Shown: positions 18,757 to 27,140, counted from the first letter of the stretch. The stretch: DNA of 64,000 nucleotides from an uncultured Actinomycetes bacterium (GCA_903825945.1 CAIKCJ010000014.1:81205-145204); one strand, 5' to 3'. Program-made: numbers and translations. Notes: a model not told the origin generated them from the sequence alone.

Positions 18757-18849
18757 CTTTAGAGAGGTCACCGCCGACCGACGGATCTAGGGGGAAACGG
18801 CGCCGGGGAAGAGGCGTCGTTTATGAAGTCGGCGGTGGCCTACCTAAAG
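18757..18849 (-). promoter_or_regulatory. Structured RNA between mraZ and rsmH, resembling the mraW RNA motif
   Basis: Two nested inverted repeats lie here. The outer arms, 18757-18778 and 18828-18849, match at 19 of 22 positions, with one more position a G-U pair in RNA. The inner arms, 18795-18804 and 18813-18822, pair over 10 positions (one G-U). On the minus (mRNA) strand the inner loop reads UCUUCCCC. From memory, the actinobacterial mraW RNA motif upstream of mraW operons has a hairpin with a CUUCCCC terminal loop, so I assign it to that class. The loop can pair with GGGGAAGA in the rsmH ribosome-binding site (18687-18694). Confidence 0.75.
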
Positions 18850-18876
18850 AAGCTTTTTTACAATCTCTTAAGACTC

Positions 18877-19308
18877 TTAAAAGAGCCCTGGCAACACCTC
18901 CGTAGAAACATCGGCAAATCCCTTTTCGCGATCCTCCAGATACGCACTCCATGCCTGCGCATCCCAAATTTCTAAACGCGTATTTGCGCCAATGACTACG
19001 CACTCTTTTTCCAGAGTTGCATATGTGCGAAGAGCGCTTGGGATAGTGACGCGACCTTGCTTATCTGGGACTTCATCGTGAGCACCGGCAAACATCACGC
19101 GCATGTAATCGCGCGCTGCTTTTTCAGTGACTGGCGCCTGGCGAAGTCGCTCTGTAATGGTTGTGAATTCTGCGATGGGAAATACATAGAGGCAGCGCTC
19201 CTGGCCTTTAGTAATAACAAGACCCTCTGCGAGCTCTTCACGGAATCGGGCAGGCAGGATCAAGCGACCCTTCTCGTCGAGCTTTGGCTCGTGAGTGCCC
19301 AGAAACAT
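18877..19308 (-). CDS. mraZ: Transcriptional regulator MraZ
   Basis: MraZ is a DNA-binding regulator at the head of the dcw operon. The 143-residue protein has two SpoVT/AbrB-like halves, marked by [13 protein letters not shown] (near residue 11) and [13 protein letters not shown] (near residue 81), with the usual DxxxR signatures. The ATG is preceded by AAAAAGGGGAGAAG. The upstream region holds a 10-bp-phased array of AAAGTGG-type boxes, so autoregulation is likely. rsmH follows after a 193-base gap containing a structured RNA. Confidence 0.97.
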   Translation of the reverse strand: MFLGTHEPKLDEKGRLILPARFREELAEGLVITKGQERCLYVFPIAEFTTITERLRQAPVTEKAARDYMRVMFAGAHDEVPDKQGRVTIPSALRTYATLEKECVVIGANTRLEIWDAQAWSAYLEDREKGFADVSTEVLPGLF

Positions 19309-19369
19309 GAGCTTCTCCCCTTTTTCTTCGTTCTTTCACGCTCAATTCCCCCGAACTGTGCGATAAACC

Positions 19370-19447
19370 CCACTTTACTCCCTTTTTCTCCACTTTCAAC
19401 CATCTACGCCCACTTTCTTTCCCGTTTCGGGCAGCGCACACCACTTT
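19370..19447 (-). promoter_or_regulatory. MraZ box array and mraZ promoter
   Basis: On the minus strand AAAGTGG occurs at 19441-19447, 19410-19416, 19390-19396 and 19370-19376. The last three are exactly 20 bases apart. Degenerate copies sit halfway between them (AGATGG at 19400, AAAGGG at 19380), giving a 10-bp period. Known MraZ boxes are AAAGTG-type or TGGG-type direct repeats with helical phasing. A sigma70-like promoter, TTGAAA (19394-19399), 16-base spacer, TAAAGT (19372-19377), overlaps two boxes, consistent with autorepression. Confidence 0.7.
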
Positions 19448-19473
19448 CTGTGCCCGAATGGATGGTTTTGAGC

Positions 19474-19499
19474 ATAAAAAAAGACCCTCGAGGGGTCTT
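19474..19499 (-). terminator. Rho-independent terminator after the DUF3040 gene
   Basis: On the minus strand AAGACCC, a CTCGA loop and GGGTCTT are followed by a run of T. The hairpin sits 45 bases past the DUF3040 stop and just before the mraZ control region, so it insulates the dcw operon from read-through. Confidence 0.85.
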
Positions 19500-19543
19500 A
19501 GGTGAGCGTGAGCGTCTGGCTAATAAATGCCAGTACTCGTTGG

Positions 19544-19891
19544 TTAATTAAAGTTGCGGCGGTCCCAACGTCCTTCAAGACGATCGCTCCACGATGGCTT
19601 TTTCGCCTTATTTTTCGGCGCAAGCGTTGGGAGGCTGAAGTTGGTGACCACAAGGAAAAGACCCACGAGAGCAATAACAAAGCCAAGTAGGCCAATAGCA
19701 ATGATTTTCGCTATTAATCCGCCAAAAAGAAGGACCATTCCACCAAGGATAAGTAGAAGGCCAAGGAGCATGCGGCTACCTTTACGGGTACGTGCCTTGC
19801 CGGTTAGGGTCGAAACTAAGCGGGGATCATCCTGCTCAAATGCAGCTTCCATCTCCGCAAGCATTTTGCGTTCGTGGTCTGATAGAGGCAT
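19544..19891 (-). CDS. DUF3040 membrane protein
   Basis: A DUF3040-family protein, typical of Actinobacteria and of unknown function. I choose ATG 19891 (115 residues, MPLSDHERKMLAEMEAAFEQ), which matches the conserved family start; the longer frame begins at TTG 19933. The charged N-terminal helix is followed by two closely spaced membrane segments (GSRMLLGLLLILGGMVLLFGG and AIGLLGFVIALVGLFLVV) and a basic tail ending WDRRNFN. No good Shine-Dalgarno is seen at 19891. The family often lies near dinB and mraZ, as here. Confidence 0.88.
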   Translation of the reverse strand: MPLSDHERKMLAEMEAAFEQDDPRLVSTLTGKARTRKGSRMLLGLLLILGGMVLLFGGLIAKIIAIGLLGFVIALVGLFLVVTNFSLPTLAPKNKAKKPSWSDRLEGRWDRRNFN

Positions 19892-19981
19892 ACCAACAGG
19901 ATAGAGCATCTTGCTTGGACGTCGCCATCCCAATCTCCTGTGAAAACGCCGTGCTTACTTCTGAATTACCTCACGCCTACC

Positions 19982-21181
19982 CTAATCGGCCTCCTCGGTA
20001 GCAGGAGTCTGCGGGCGAGCCGACAGAAGGCGAGCAGGGCGCACGCTTCCGCTACCAAATCGGGCACTGGCCTGATCCAGAGCAGCAGTCGCCTCACGCC
20101 AGCCCCGATCGCGCTCCCCCAAGAGCATCTGCATGGGAACGCCATCGGCATCCACTAACCCTTCGAGGCCAATTCCGATGAGGCGGATTCGAGCTCGATC
20201 CAATCTCAGCCCTTCATACAACTTCTTAGCAACCTCGTAGCAATCTTGAAGTCCATCAATAGGTAATGGAACCGTTTTGGAGCGAGAAATTGTTTTGAAA
20301 TCTGCGAAGCGAACTTTGATTGAGATTGTCTGTGCAGACATTTTTCGCGCACGCAGCCTCGCAGTCGCTTTCTCGGTCAGGCTCAATAGCTCGCGCAAGA
20401 TCGCCTCTTGATCTTCTAGATCAAAAGGAAATGTCTCTGCAGCGCTAATGCTCTTGTCTGGTTCATCTGGAGTAACGGCTCTGTAATCGCGCCCCCATGC
20501 AAGTTCATAGAGATGCACTCCGACTGATTCACCGAGTGCGCGAATGAGCGTCTGGCGTGGCGTATGTGCGATATCTGCAATTGTTCGCAAACCCAACCGC
20601 GCCAACTCTTCATTTGTTTTTGGCCCCACTCCCCATATCGCTTTGACTGGAAGAGGATGCAAGAAATCAATGACTTTATTGGGGTCAATTTCAAGCAGAC
20701 CATTTGGCTTGCAATGGTCTGATGCCAATTTTGCAATAAATTTTGTCGAAGCTATTCCCACAGAGCATGTGATCTTTTCTGCCTCAAATACTTCAGATCG
20801 AATCTTCTCTCCAATTTCGCGACCACTACCAAGTAGTCGCTTTGATCCAGTGACATCAAGAAAGGCCTCATCAAGGGAAATGGGTTCGACAAGCGGTGTG
20901 TATCGCGCGAATATCTCCATCACCACTTCTGATACTTCTCGATACCGCGAATGGTGCGGTGGAACAAAGATTGCATGTGGTGCCATGCGCTGAGCTTGAC
21001 CGACTGGCATCGCTGCACGAATACCGAATTTGCGCGCTTGGTAATTAGCCGAGAGAACTACTCCTCGCGATCCGCCTCCGACCACTACTGCTTTGCCTTG
21101 CAATGTTGGATCGTCTCGCTCTTCCACGGATGCAAAGAATGCATCCATATCAATATGCAAAATAGTTGAGTTCTCAGACAT
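19982..21181 (-). CDS. dinB: DNA polymerase IV (Y family)
   Basis: A translesion DNA polymerase. ATG 21181 (399 residues, MSENSTILHIDMDAFFASVE) is chosen because AGGAG lies 6 bases upstream. The catalytic acidic residues are intact: DMD in LHIDMDAFF and DE in SLDEAFLDVTGS. This separates it from ImuB, the inactive homologue usually next to dnaE2. The helix-hairpin-helix (IWGVGPKT) and little-finger regions follow. No obvious C-terminal clamp-binding QLxLF motif is seen. It overlaps the dnaE2 3' end by 8 bases, so it belongs to the same SOS operon. Confidence 0.94.
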   Translation of the reverse strand: MSENSTILHIDMDAFFASVEERDDPTLQGKAVVVGGGSRGVVLSANYQARKFGIRAAMPVGQAQRMAPHAIFVPPHHSRYREVSEVVMEIFARYTPLVEPISLDEAFLDVTGSKRLLGSGREIGEKIRSEVFEAEKITCSVGIASTKFIAKLASDHCKPNGLLEIDPNKVIDFLHPLPVKAIWGVGPKTNEELARLGLRTIADIAHTPRQTLIRALGESVGVHLYELAWGRDYRAVTPDEPDKSISAAETFPFDLEDQEAILRELLSLTEKATARLRARKMSAQTISIKVRFADFKTISRSKTVPLPIDGLQDCYEVAKKLYEGLRLDRARIRLIGIGLEGLVDADGVPMQMLLGERDRGWREATAALDQASARFGSGSVRPARLLSARPQTPATEEAD

Positions 21182-24100
21182 CTGAGACTCCTGCGGCGAC
21201 CCCATAAACCTGCAGATTACGCCATTTTTTATAAGAGTCAGGGAGTTCCCAGGCCTGTGTTGCTCGCAAAGAGATTCCCTTTGGGCCGGTACGCCTCACC
21301 ACTCCCCTCACGAGAAGGAGGGATGAATTAAAGATTAATTGATCGTTCTGCTCCTGAGCATCTTCAAAGAATGTAATGTCATTACAACCATATCCATCAT
21401 CAAGCGTAATGAAGATGACGCGCTTGCCAGAACGAATAGGCGGCATCTGGAGTGCAACTTTAACGCCAGCTACGAGAACGCTGGCTCTCGAACGTTGGTT
21501 AATAAGATCAGATGAACGTATTGCTCCAATGTGATTGAGAAAATCACCATAGAAGCTGAGCATATGAGTCGAGATATCCATTCCCGTAATAGATAACTCG
21601 TTCTCAACAACATCCGATAATGAGATATCGGGTAATCCGCTAGGAGTTAGCGGTACGGCAGTAAGCGCAAGTGACATCTGATCCGAGCTCTGCGCCGAGC
21701 GCTTGTGCGAGTTGAGTGAATAAATATCCTGCAGATGAAGCAAGAGATCGCGTCGATTGAGACCTGATATCTGCAGTGAGTGAAGATCATCAAATGCGCC
21801 GAGCATTACTAACGCCTCTGCTGTTGGCCTACTTACCGATGTGCGATAAATAAAATCTGCAATATCGCTATAAGGTCTTCCTGAAATGATGCTTTGTATC
21901 TGTACATCATCGATTCCCTGGATATCCGATAGCGCCATTCTGATCTGATAACGGCCATCAACCTTCTCTACGCGATAGGTACTATCGGAACGATTGATAT
22001 CGATAGGAGCAATTCCTACACCAGACTGTCTAGCGTCGTCGAGTATTAAACGCTTGGGGTACATACCGGGATCATGGGTCAGTAACCCAGCTACAAAAGC
22101 AGCGGTGTGGTGGCTCTTTAGCCATGCCGATTGATATGTAGGGAGCGCAAAAGCTGCAGCATGAGCCTTGCAAAATCCAAAGGATGCGAAGGCGTGCAAG
22201 ATATCCCAGAGTTCGGAGATTAACGTAGGTGCATACCCGCGTGCGGATGCTGCAGAATAGAACCATTCGCGCATCTGCGCACTGCCTTCTGGCGTTGACA
22301 TCTGTCGGCGCCTCTCATCGCCTTCGGCCAGAGTAACTCCGGTGATAATCGAGATGATGCGAATAACTTGCTCATGAAAGACAACCACACCCTCTGTCTC
22401 GCGCAAAACATCGTGGAGATCTGGATGAATCAGATTCCGCTGCGAATATCCTTGGCGCGCATTTAAAAAGGGTCGAATCATGTCGCTCTTAACTGGACCC
22501 GGCCTAAAGAGTGAGATATCGATAATCAGATCATTAAATGTATCTGGTGCGAACTTGCCTATGAGTTCGCGTTGCCCCGGACTTTCAATTTGAAAGACCC
22601 CAATAGTTTTTGTTGATTTAATGAGATCAAAAGTTGCCGGATCATCGAGCGCTATAGAGTCGATATCGACCTGCTGCTGATCGACTCGCTCTATCTCTCG
22701 TAGCGCATAACTCATCGCTGATTGCATGCGGACGCCGAGAATGTCTAGTTTAAGTAAGCCAATTGCCTCTACATCATCTTTATCGAAAGTGAGCATTGGA
22801 TATCCGCTGGCATTAATATCCATCGGTGCATAGTCCAAGAGTTTCGAGTTAGAGAGAACGACAGCGCACGGATGCATAGCGAGGTTGCGTGGTAGCCCAT
22901 AAAGTCTTTTGGCTAACTGCATAACTGTTTTGAGAATTGGTGTATCTATCTTCTCGCGCATATGGGAACGAGATTTGGCCAACATGTCGATCTCCATGGG
23001 CGAGACTCCGAGCGCTGCCCCAACATCACGAATTGCATGTCGCGAGCGATAGCGCTCGACCATCGCCACCGTTGCGCACGAGGTATTGGCGCCAACGGTG
23101 TAGCCACCACTAAATCCATAACGTGCAAAGACCGCGTCATAAATTTCAAGGCGCCTATCGGACTCCACATCGATATCAATATCTGGCAACTCGGCTCGCA
23201 AGGTCGAGCAGAAACGCTCCATAAGAAGCCCATGCCCGATTGGCTCTACCCCTGATATTCCTAAGAGATAACAGATAAGCGAGCCTGCGCCGCTACCCCG
23301 TGCTGCAACTCTGATTCCACGCATGCGCGCCATATCTGCAACATCTGCAACGGTAAGGAAATAGGGCTCAAAACCAAGTGCAGTTACGGTCGCCAACTCT
23401 TCATCGAGGCGAGATGCCGCCGCTACAGATAGCTCACCGGTATATCGACCGAGCGCTCCTTGGGTGCGTCGAGTGAGTTCGCTGCGATCTGCAACATGCG
23501 GAAGATGAATCCCCCCTAAGCCAATATCGCGCCTTGGCGATAAACGCACTCGCTCTGCTAGATCATAGGTATCTGCGAGTAAGCGATTTCCGTTTCTCTC
23601 GCCAGCGACTCGAGCAATCTCATCGGCAACCCATCTCATCTCTTCGAAACTTTTTAAGTAGGCCTCACTATTGCTTCTCTCAACATGCTTAGCGGCAAGT
23701 GGAACGAGCTGGCGAGACGCATCCAAAATATCTGCAACCGGCCCATCATCTCGATTAAGCATCCGCACTTGATTAGTGAGTATTGCGGGCAATCCATAGT
23801 CTCTAGCAAAACCTAAAGCTCGTGCAGCAAAGGGGGTAGAGAGCGCTCCTGATCCTGCGCGTAGGTGAGATGTGCATTCGATGAACTGGCCGGCAAAGAG
23901 CTCTGTGGTGGAGTGAAAGATGGAGAGTGCTTGCTCATAGCGTCTGGCATTAATAGCAGAGTGAAGTTCTGAGCGCGCGCCATGTAGCGCTATGAGACGG
24001 GATGAATATGCGGATGCCTCTTCTAAAATTTTGTATGTGAGAATCTTCTCTTCACTCATATTAATTGTGGTCACTAAACGGTAGAGCGCATCGAGTGATC

Positions 24101-24356
24101 CAGGTTGTGCTAAAAGTGTGATCTGATTTTTCTTCTGTAGAAAACCAAGAGTGATCCCAAGAATTGGATCGATGCCATGGGACTCACAACTCTTAGCAAA
24201 GACGATCGCGCCGGCAAGAGATGATCTATCGGTGAGAGCGAGCGCAGTACCTCCTTGCTGCGCAGTTCGCTCAACGAGTTCTTCTGGCAGCGCAGTTCCA
24301 TATTTAAAGGAGTAGCCGCTAGATGCATGGAGATGGGTAAATGAATTCTTGGACAT
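21174..24356 (-). CDS. dnaE2: Error-prone DNA polymerase DnaE2
   Basis: A C-family polymerase alpha subunit of the DnaE2 type, used for damage-induced mutagenesis. The 1060-residue protein has an N-terminal PHP domain (FTHLHASSGYSFKYG). The palm contains ARGSGAGSLICYLLGI and the catalytic PDIDIDVESDRR. SFGFCKAHAAAFAL and helix-hairpin-helix motifs follow, and the C-terminal OB domain is at about residues 940-1030. It begins 1 base after the DUF6504 stop (TAAAATG) without its own strong ribosome-binding site. It is shorter than replicative DnaE (about 1180), as expected. Confidence 0.94.
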   Translation of the reverse strand: MSKNSFTHLHASSGYSFKYGTALPEELVERTAQQGGTALALTDRSSLAGAIVFAKSCESHGIDPILGITLGFLQKKNQITLLAQPGSLDALYRLVTTINMSEEKILTYKILEEASAYSSRLIALHGARSELHSAINARRYEQALSIFHSTTELFAGQFIECTSHLRAGSGALSTPFAARALGFARDYGLPAILTNQVRMLNRDDGPVADILDASRQLVPLAAKHVERSNSEAYLKSFEEMRWVADEIARVAGERNGNRLLADTYDLAERVRLSPRRDIGLGGIHLPHVADRSELTRRTQGALGRYTGELSVAAASRLDEELATVTALGFEPYFLTVADVADMARMRGIRVAARGSGAGSLICYLLGISGVEPIGHGLLMERFCSTLRAELPDIDIDVESDRRLEIYDAVFARYGFSGGYTVGANTSCATVAMVERYRSRHAIRDVGAALGVSPMEIDMLAKSRSHMREKIDTPILKTVMQLAKRLYGLPRNLAMHPCAVVLSNSKLLDYAPMDINASGYPMLTFDKDDVEAIGLLKLDILGVRMQSAMSYALREIERVDQQQVDIDSIALDDPATFDLIKSTKTIGVFQIESPGQRELIGKFAPDTFNDLIIDISLFRPGPVKSDMIRPFLNARQGYSQRNLIHPDLHDVLRETEGVVVFHEQVIRIISIITGVTLAEGDERRRQMSTPEGSAQMREWFYSAASARGYAPTLISELWDILHAFASFGFCKAHAAAFALPTYQSAWLKSHHTAAFVAGLLTHDPGMYPKRLILDDARQSGVGIAPIDINRSDSTYRVEKVDGRYQIRMALSDIQGIDDVQIQSIISGRPYSDIADFIYRTSVSRPTAEALVMLGAFDDLHSLQISGLNRRDLLLHLQDIYSLNSHKRSAQSSDQMSLALTAVPLTPSGLPDISLSDVVENELSITGMDISTHMLSFYGDFLNHIGAIRSSDLINQRSRASVLVAGVKVALQMPPIRSGKRVIFITLDDGYGCNDITFFEDAQEQNDQLIFNSSLLLVRGVVRRTGPKGISLRATQAWELPDSYKKWRNLQVYGVAAGVSDV

Positions 24357-24357
24357 T

Positions 24358-24684
24358 TTATGCCGAGCCGGCTCTTCTTATATTGGAGTTGCTTGTAGTG
24401 GAGTTGCTTGCATGAGATGGCCTAGAGGTGGGGCGGATCTGCCACTTTCCAGTGATCTCATCGAGCTCAATCTCAAAGGTCGCTACTGCGCCCACGGGGG
24501 CAGCCTCTACTCGCCAGATCGCCTTGCCGCCATCATCGAGAATCTGGTCTTCTGCATTCCGGCCTCTGACATGGCTGCGATTGAGACGACCATCATCAAT
24601 TCGATTCCACCATCCCCCGGACTCGCGCCAACGAGAGACGATGCCGTGGACGTGAAAACGGACCCCTTTATAGATAAATTCCAT
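24358..24684 (-). CDS. DUF6504 family protein of the mutasome operon
   Basis: A small DUF6504-family protein, a family that in Actinobacteria sits next to imuB/dnaE2; its function is unknown. I choose ATG 24684 (108 residues, MEFIYKGVRFHVHGI), which follows GGAGGG at a 7-base distance. An in-frame ATG at 24744 lies inside the LexA box and is unlikely to be used. Conserved features are the basic VRFHV strand, SRWRESGGWW and AIWRVEAAP. The tail is Ser/Asn-rich. It is the first gene of the operon with dnaE2 and dinB. Confidence 0.85.
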   Translation of the reverse strand: MEFIYKGVRFHVHGIVSRWRESGGWWNRIDDGRLNRSHVRGRNAEDQILDDGGKAIWRVEAAPVGAVATFEIELDEITGKWQIRPTSRPSHASNSTTSNSNIRRAGSA

Positions 24685-24736
24685 GGGTTCACCCTCCGGG
24701 GCGATGACCGCTGGAGGTACTGGATTAGTGAGTTCT

Positions 24737-24752
24737 TCGAACATATGTTCGA
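24737..24752. promoter_or_regulatory. LexA (SOS) box
   Basis: TCGAACATATGTTCGA is a perfect 16-base palindrome matching the actinobacterial LexA consensus TCGAAC-N4-GTTCGA. It lies 53 bases upstream of the DUF6504 start and controls the DUF6504-dnaE2-dinB operon. It could also touch the divergent carotenoid operon, but its distance from that -10 makes this less likely. Confidence 0.92.
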
Positions 24753-24807
24753 AAGATAACCGCCCCCGCTGACAGTGGCAAGCCCCTCAGATCACCGCCG
24801 ACTGCCG

Positions 24808-24813
24808 TAACCT
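24808..24813 (+). promoter_or_regulatory. -10 element of a leaderless promoter
   Basis: TAACCT occupies exactly -12 to -7 relative to ATG 24820, with no Shine-Dalgarno before the ATG. Transcription would therefore start at the A of the start codon. The -35 region is not convincing. Confidence 0.6.
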
Positions 24814-24819
24814 CTGCCT

Positions 24820-25623
24820 ATGCGTATGTGGCACCAGCGAAGCGGAAAGGCCACCAACCCGCAGACCACCCCGCCACTGGTGCTGATCCATGGCATGGGC
24901 TCAGCCAGCACGGCCTGGAGGCTGATCGCGCCAGCTCTCAGCGAGCACCTGGATGTAATCGCCATAGATCTGCCTGGGCATGGCAATACGCCGCTGCCCA
25001 AAGACCAGGCAATGGACCCTTATTCGCTAGCCCTTCTCCTTAAGCAAGAGCTTGATGAGCTTGGCATCACGCGCATCCATGTAGCAGGCAACTCTCTCGG
25101 AGGCTGGATAGCCCTTGAACTCGCCGCCGCCTTCCCTGAGTTGGTATTGAGTGTTGTTGGGTTGGCGCCTGCGGGACTCTGGCTAGTCCCAGCGACTCAT
25201 CGACAAAAGCGCGGCGCCTTAGCGCGATATCTGGCCACTCTCACATATCCCATCGCTCCGTACCTGATGCAATATCAATGGGCGCGGCGAATTGGTTTCG
25301 CGGTCGTCAGTCCACTGTGGCGCGACCTACCGCTAGAAACATGCATCGACGCCACCGTTGCATATGGAACATCAGCCGGTTATTACCCAGCATGGGATGG
25401 AATGCTCGGACGACGATTCGATAAAGCTATACCAGAGTCGCTGCCAGTCGCCGTTGTTTTCGGAGATCATGACAACACCTTGCCCGCTAAGCATTCACAA
25501 GAGCGTTCGCTCGTTCCTGCACATACCAATTGGGTGCGAGTCGCTCAATCGGGTCATGCGCCTATGTGGGATCACCCAGATCAGATTGTCACAATCCTTC
25601 TGCAAACTGTGAACGCGGCATGA
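24820..25623 (+). CDS. Alpha/beta hydrolase
   Basis: A 267-residue alpha/beta-hydrolase-fold protein. The oxyanion motif is LIHGMGSASTAW (near residue 22). The nucleophile elbow is GNSLGG (Ser near residue 93), an acidic residue lies in FGDHDNTLP, and the catalytic His is in SGHAPMWDHP. The substrate is unknown. Its stop overlaps the start of the crtA-like gene (ATGA), making it the first gene of a carotenoid operon. A role in carotenoid ester or glycoside chemistry is only inferred from this context. Confidence 0.85.
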   Translation: MRMWHQRSGKATNPQTTPPLVLIHGMGSASTAWRLIAPALSEHLDVIAIDLPGHGNTPLPKDQAMDPYSLALLLKQELDELGITRIHVAGNSLGGWIALELAAAFPELVLSVVGLAPAGLWLVPATHRQKRGALARYLATLTYPIAPYLMQYQWARRIGFAVVSPLWRDLPLETCIDATVAYGTSAGYYPAWDGMLGRRFDKAIPESLPVAVVFGDHDNTLPAKHSQERSLVPAHTNWVRVAQSGHAPMWDHPDQIVTILLQTVNAA

Positions 25624-26321
25624 TTACCGTTATCTATATTTGGAATATCAAGAAAAGCCCCCTCGCTGCTCTGCGTGCGCTTCGCCATATGGCCGCCGAT
25701 CGGCGAGAGCTAAAAAGTGATCCTGCAATTTCATTCTTCAAACTTCTTGGAACTGGCTCTGGAAAAACTTTTACACCCAAAGATGCAGATGCTTATACCT
25801 GGGCCTTACTTATCACCATCAAGGAAGGCGAGCTGCAGCGATTTGATCAGAGTGAGAACATCACCGCATGGCGCGCAATTGCGCAAAACGAAGTTCGACT
25901 CACAGCACTTCCGATCGCTTCACACGGCTTGTGGTCGGGCAAAAACCCCTTCGATGATCCTGGTGCGGCGCAGGCACGCCTTGAGGCAGATCAATGGGAC
26001 GGCAAAATATTGGCGATTACTCGCGCCAAGATCGCCTGGAGCAAGAATCTGAAATTCTGGAAGGCGGTGCCACCAGTAACAGCGAGCCTTCGAGGCAACC
26101 CAGGTCTTGAATATGCAATCGGTATTGGTGAGGCACCTATCGGCCTTCAGGGGACTCTCTCAGTATGGAGCGATGCTAAAAGCTTGCGGCAATTTGCCTA
26201 CCAAGGCCAGGCGCACGCCGATGTCATTACTGCGACAGCGCGGGAACATTGGTATGACGAAGAGCTTTTCTCGAGGTTTGCGCTGATTGAGCAGCGTGGT
26301 CACTTTTGGGTGGCAGAATAA
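25620..26321 (+). CDS. CrtA-like spheroidene monooxygenase family protein
   Basis: A 233-residue protein of the spheroidene monooxygenase (CrtA) family, which introduces keto groups at C-2 of acyclic carotenoids with a haem-dependent mechanism. Family features include the LLGTGSGKTFTPKDAD segment (near residue 42), a WALLITI strand and SHGLWSGKNPF. The ATG overlaps the preceding stop, so the start is well fixed. The position before cruF and a glycosyltransferase supports a carotenoid-tailoring role. The exact substrate and position of oxidation are not deducible. Confidence 0.82.
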   Translation: MITVIYIWNIKKSPLAALRALRHMAADRRELKSDPAISFFKLLGTGSGKTFTPKDADAYTWALLITIKEGELQRFDQSENITAWRAIAQNEVRLTALPIASHGLWSGKNPFDDPGAAQARLEADQWDGKILAITRAKIAWSKNLKFWKAVPPVTASLRGNPGLEYAIGIGEAPIGLQGTLSVWSDAKSLRQFAYQGQAHADVITATAREHWYDEELFSRFALIEQRGHFWVAE

Positions 26322-26325
26322 ACTC

Positions 26326-27138
26326 ATGTCGATTCGTCAGTACCGCCCACGCAGAATCAATCGTCATGGCGCGACGCGAAATCAAAACTTTCTCTTAGCA
26401 CTTCTTGCGATCACAACAATTGCTTGCGAAATTTCTTATCCGCTCACGCACGGTGGTGCCTTAACCAATCTGACAATTGTGACTGTTTACTGTGCAGCTG
26501 CAGCGATGCTCCTGCATTCCTATCTGGCCTTTGGCAAGAAATTTGCGGTTCTCTTTGCATCAATCACTCTCATCTATTCCTTCGGCATTGAAGTACTTGG
26601 AGTAAAAAGTGGTTGGCCATTTGGCACGTATCACTATGACTCATCCCTCGGTGTGGCGATAGCGGGCGTACCGCTCTTGGTTCCATTTGCTTGGGTGATG
26701 ATGACGTATCCGACTTTGATCGCAGCGCGCAAAGTCGCACACGGTTGGGTCTTTCTCTACGGCGGACTAGGGCTCATGGCATGGGATATTTTCCTTGACC
26801 CACAGATGGTTGCTGCCGGGCGTTGGCATTGGAAGTTGGTCGGGCCACGTTCACCATTTGCTTCAGCAATCCCACTCTCCAATACCGCAGGTTGGTTATT
26901 TGCAGGCATGGGCATCATCGCTATTCTCAATTTTGCTCTGCCCAAAGAGCGCCGCAAAGCTGGCGCAAGTTCGACCCTGCCAGATCTTTTCTTAGCCTGG
27001 ACTCTCTTTGCTGGGGTTGTAAGTAATCTCTTCTTCTTCCATCGTCCTGGCCTTGCGTTATTTGGTGGCTTCCTTGATGCCGCAATTTTGGCTCCATATC
27101 TATTTGTCCTGCGCTTTGGGCGTCCGGATTTCGAATAA
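26326..27138 (+). CDS. cruF: Carotenoid 1,2-hydratase, CruF family
   Basis: A 270-residue polytopic membrane protein of the CruF (DUF422) family, which hydrates the terminal double bond of acyclic carotenoid ends to give a tertiary hydroxyl. About seven hydrophobic segments are visible. Conserved polar motifs are EVLGVKSGWPFGTYHY and AWDIFLDPQMV. ATG 26326, just after the crtA-like stop, is preferred over an in-frame ATG at 26287 inside the previous gene. The next gene is a glycosyltransferase that could act on the new hydroxyl. Confidence 0.85.
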   Translation: MSIRQYRPRRINRHGATRNQNFLLALLAITTIACEISYPLTHGGALTNLTIVTVYCAAAAMLLHSYLAFGKKFAVLFASITLIYSFGIEVLGVKSGWPFGTYHYDSSLGVAIAGVPLLVPFAWVMMTYPTLIAARKVAHGWVFLYGGLGLMAWDIFLDPQMVAAGRWHWKLVGPRSPFASAIPLSNTAGWLFAGMGIIAILNFALPKERRKAGASSTLPDLFLAWTLFAGVVSNLFFFHRPGLALFGGFLDAAILAPYLFVLRFGRPDFE

Positions 27139-27140
27139 GC

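Noticed and set aside
19982..21181. ImuB identity for the Y-family polymerase next to dnaE2
   Set aside because: The catalytic DMD and DE residues that ImuB lacks are present.
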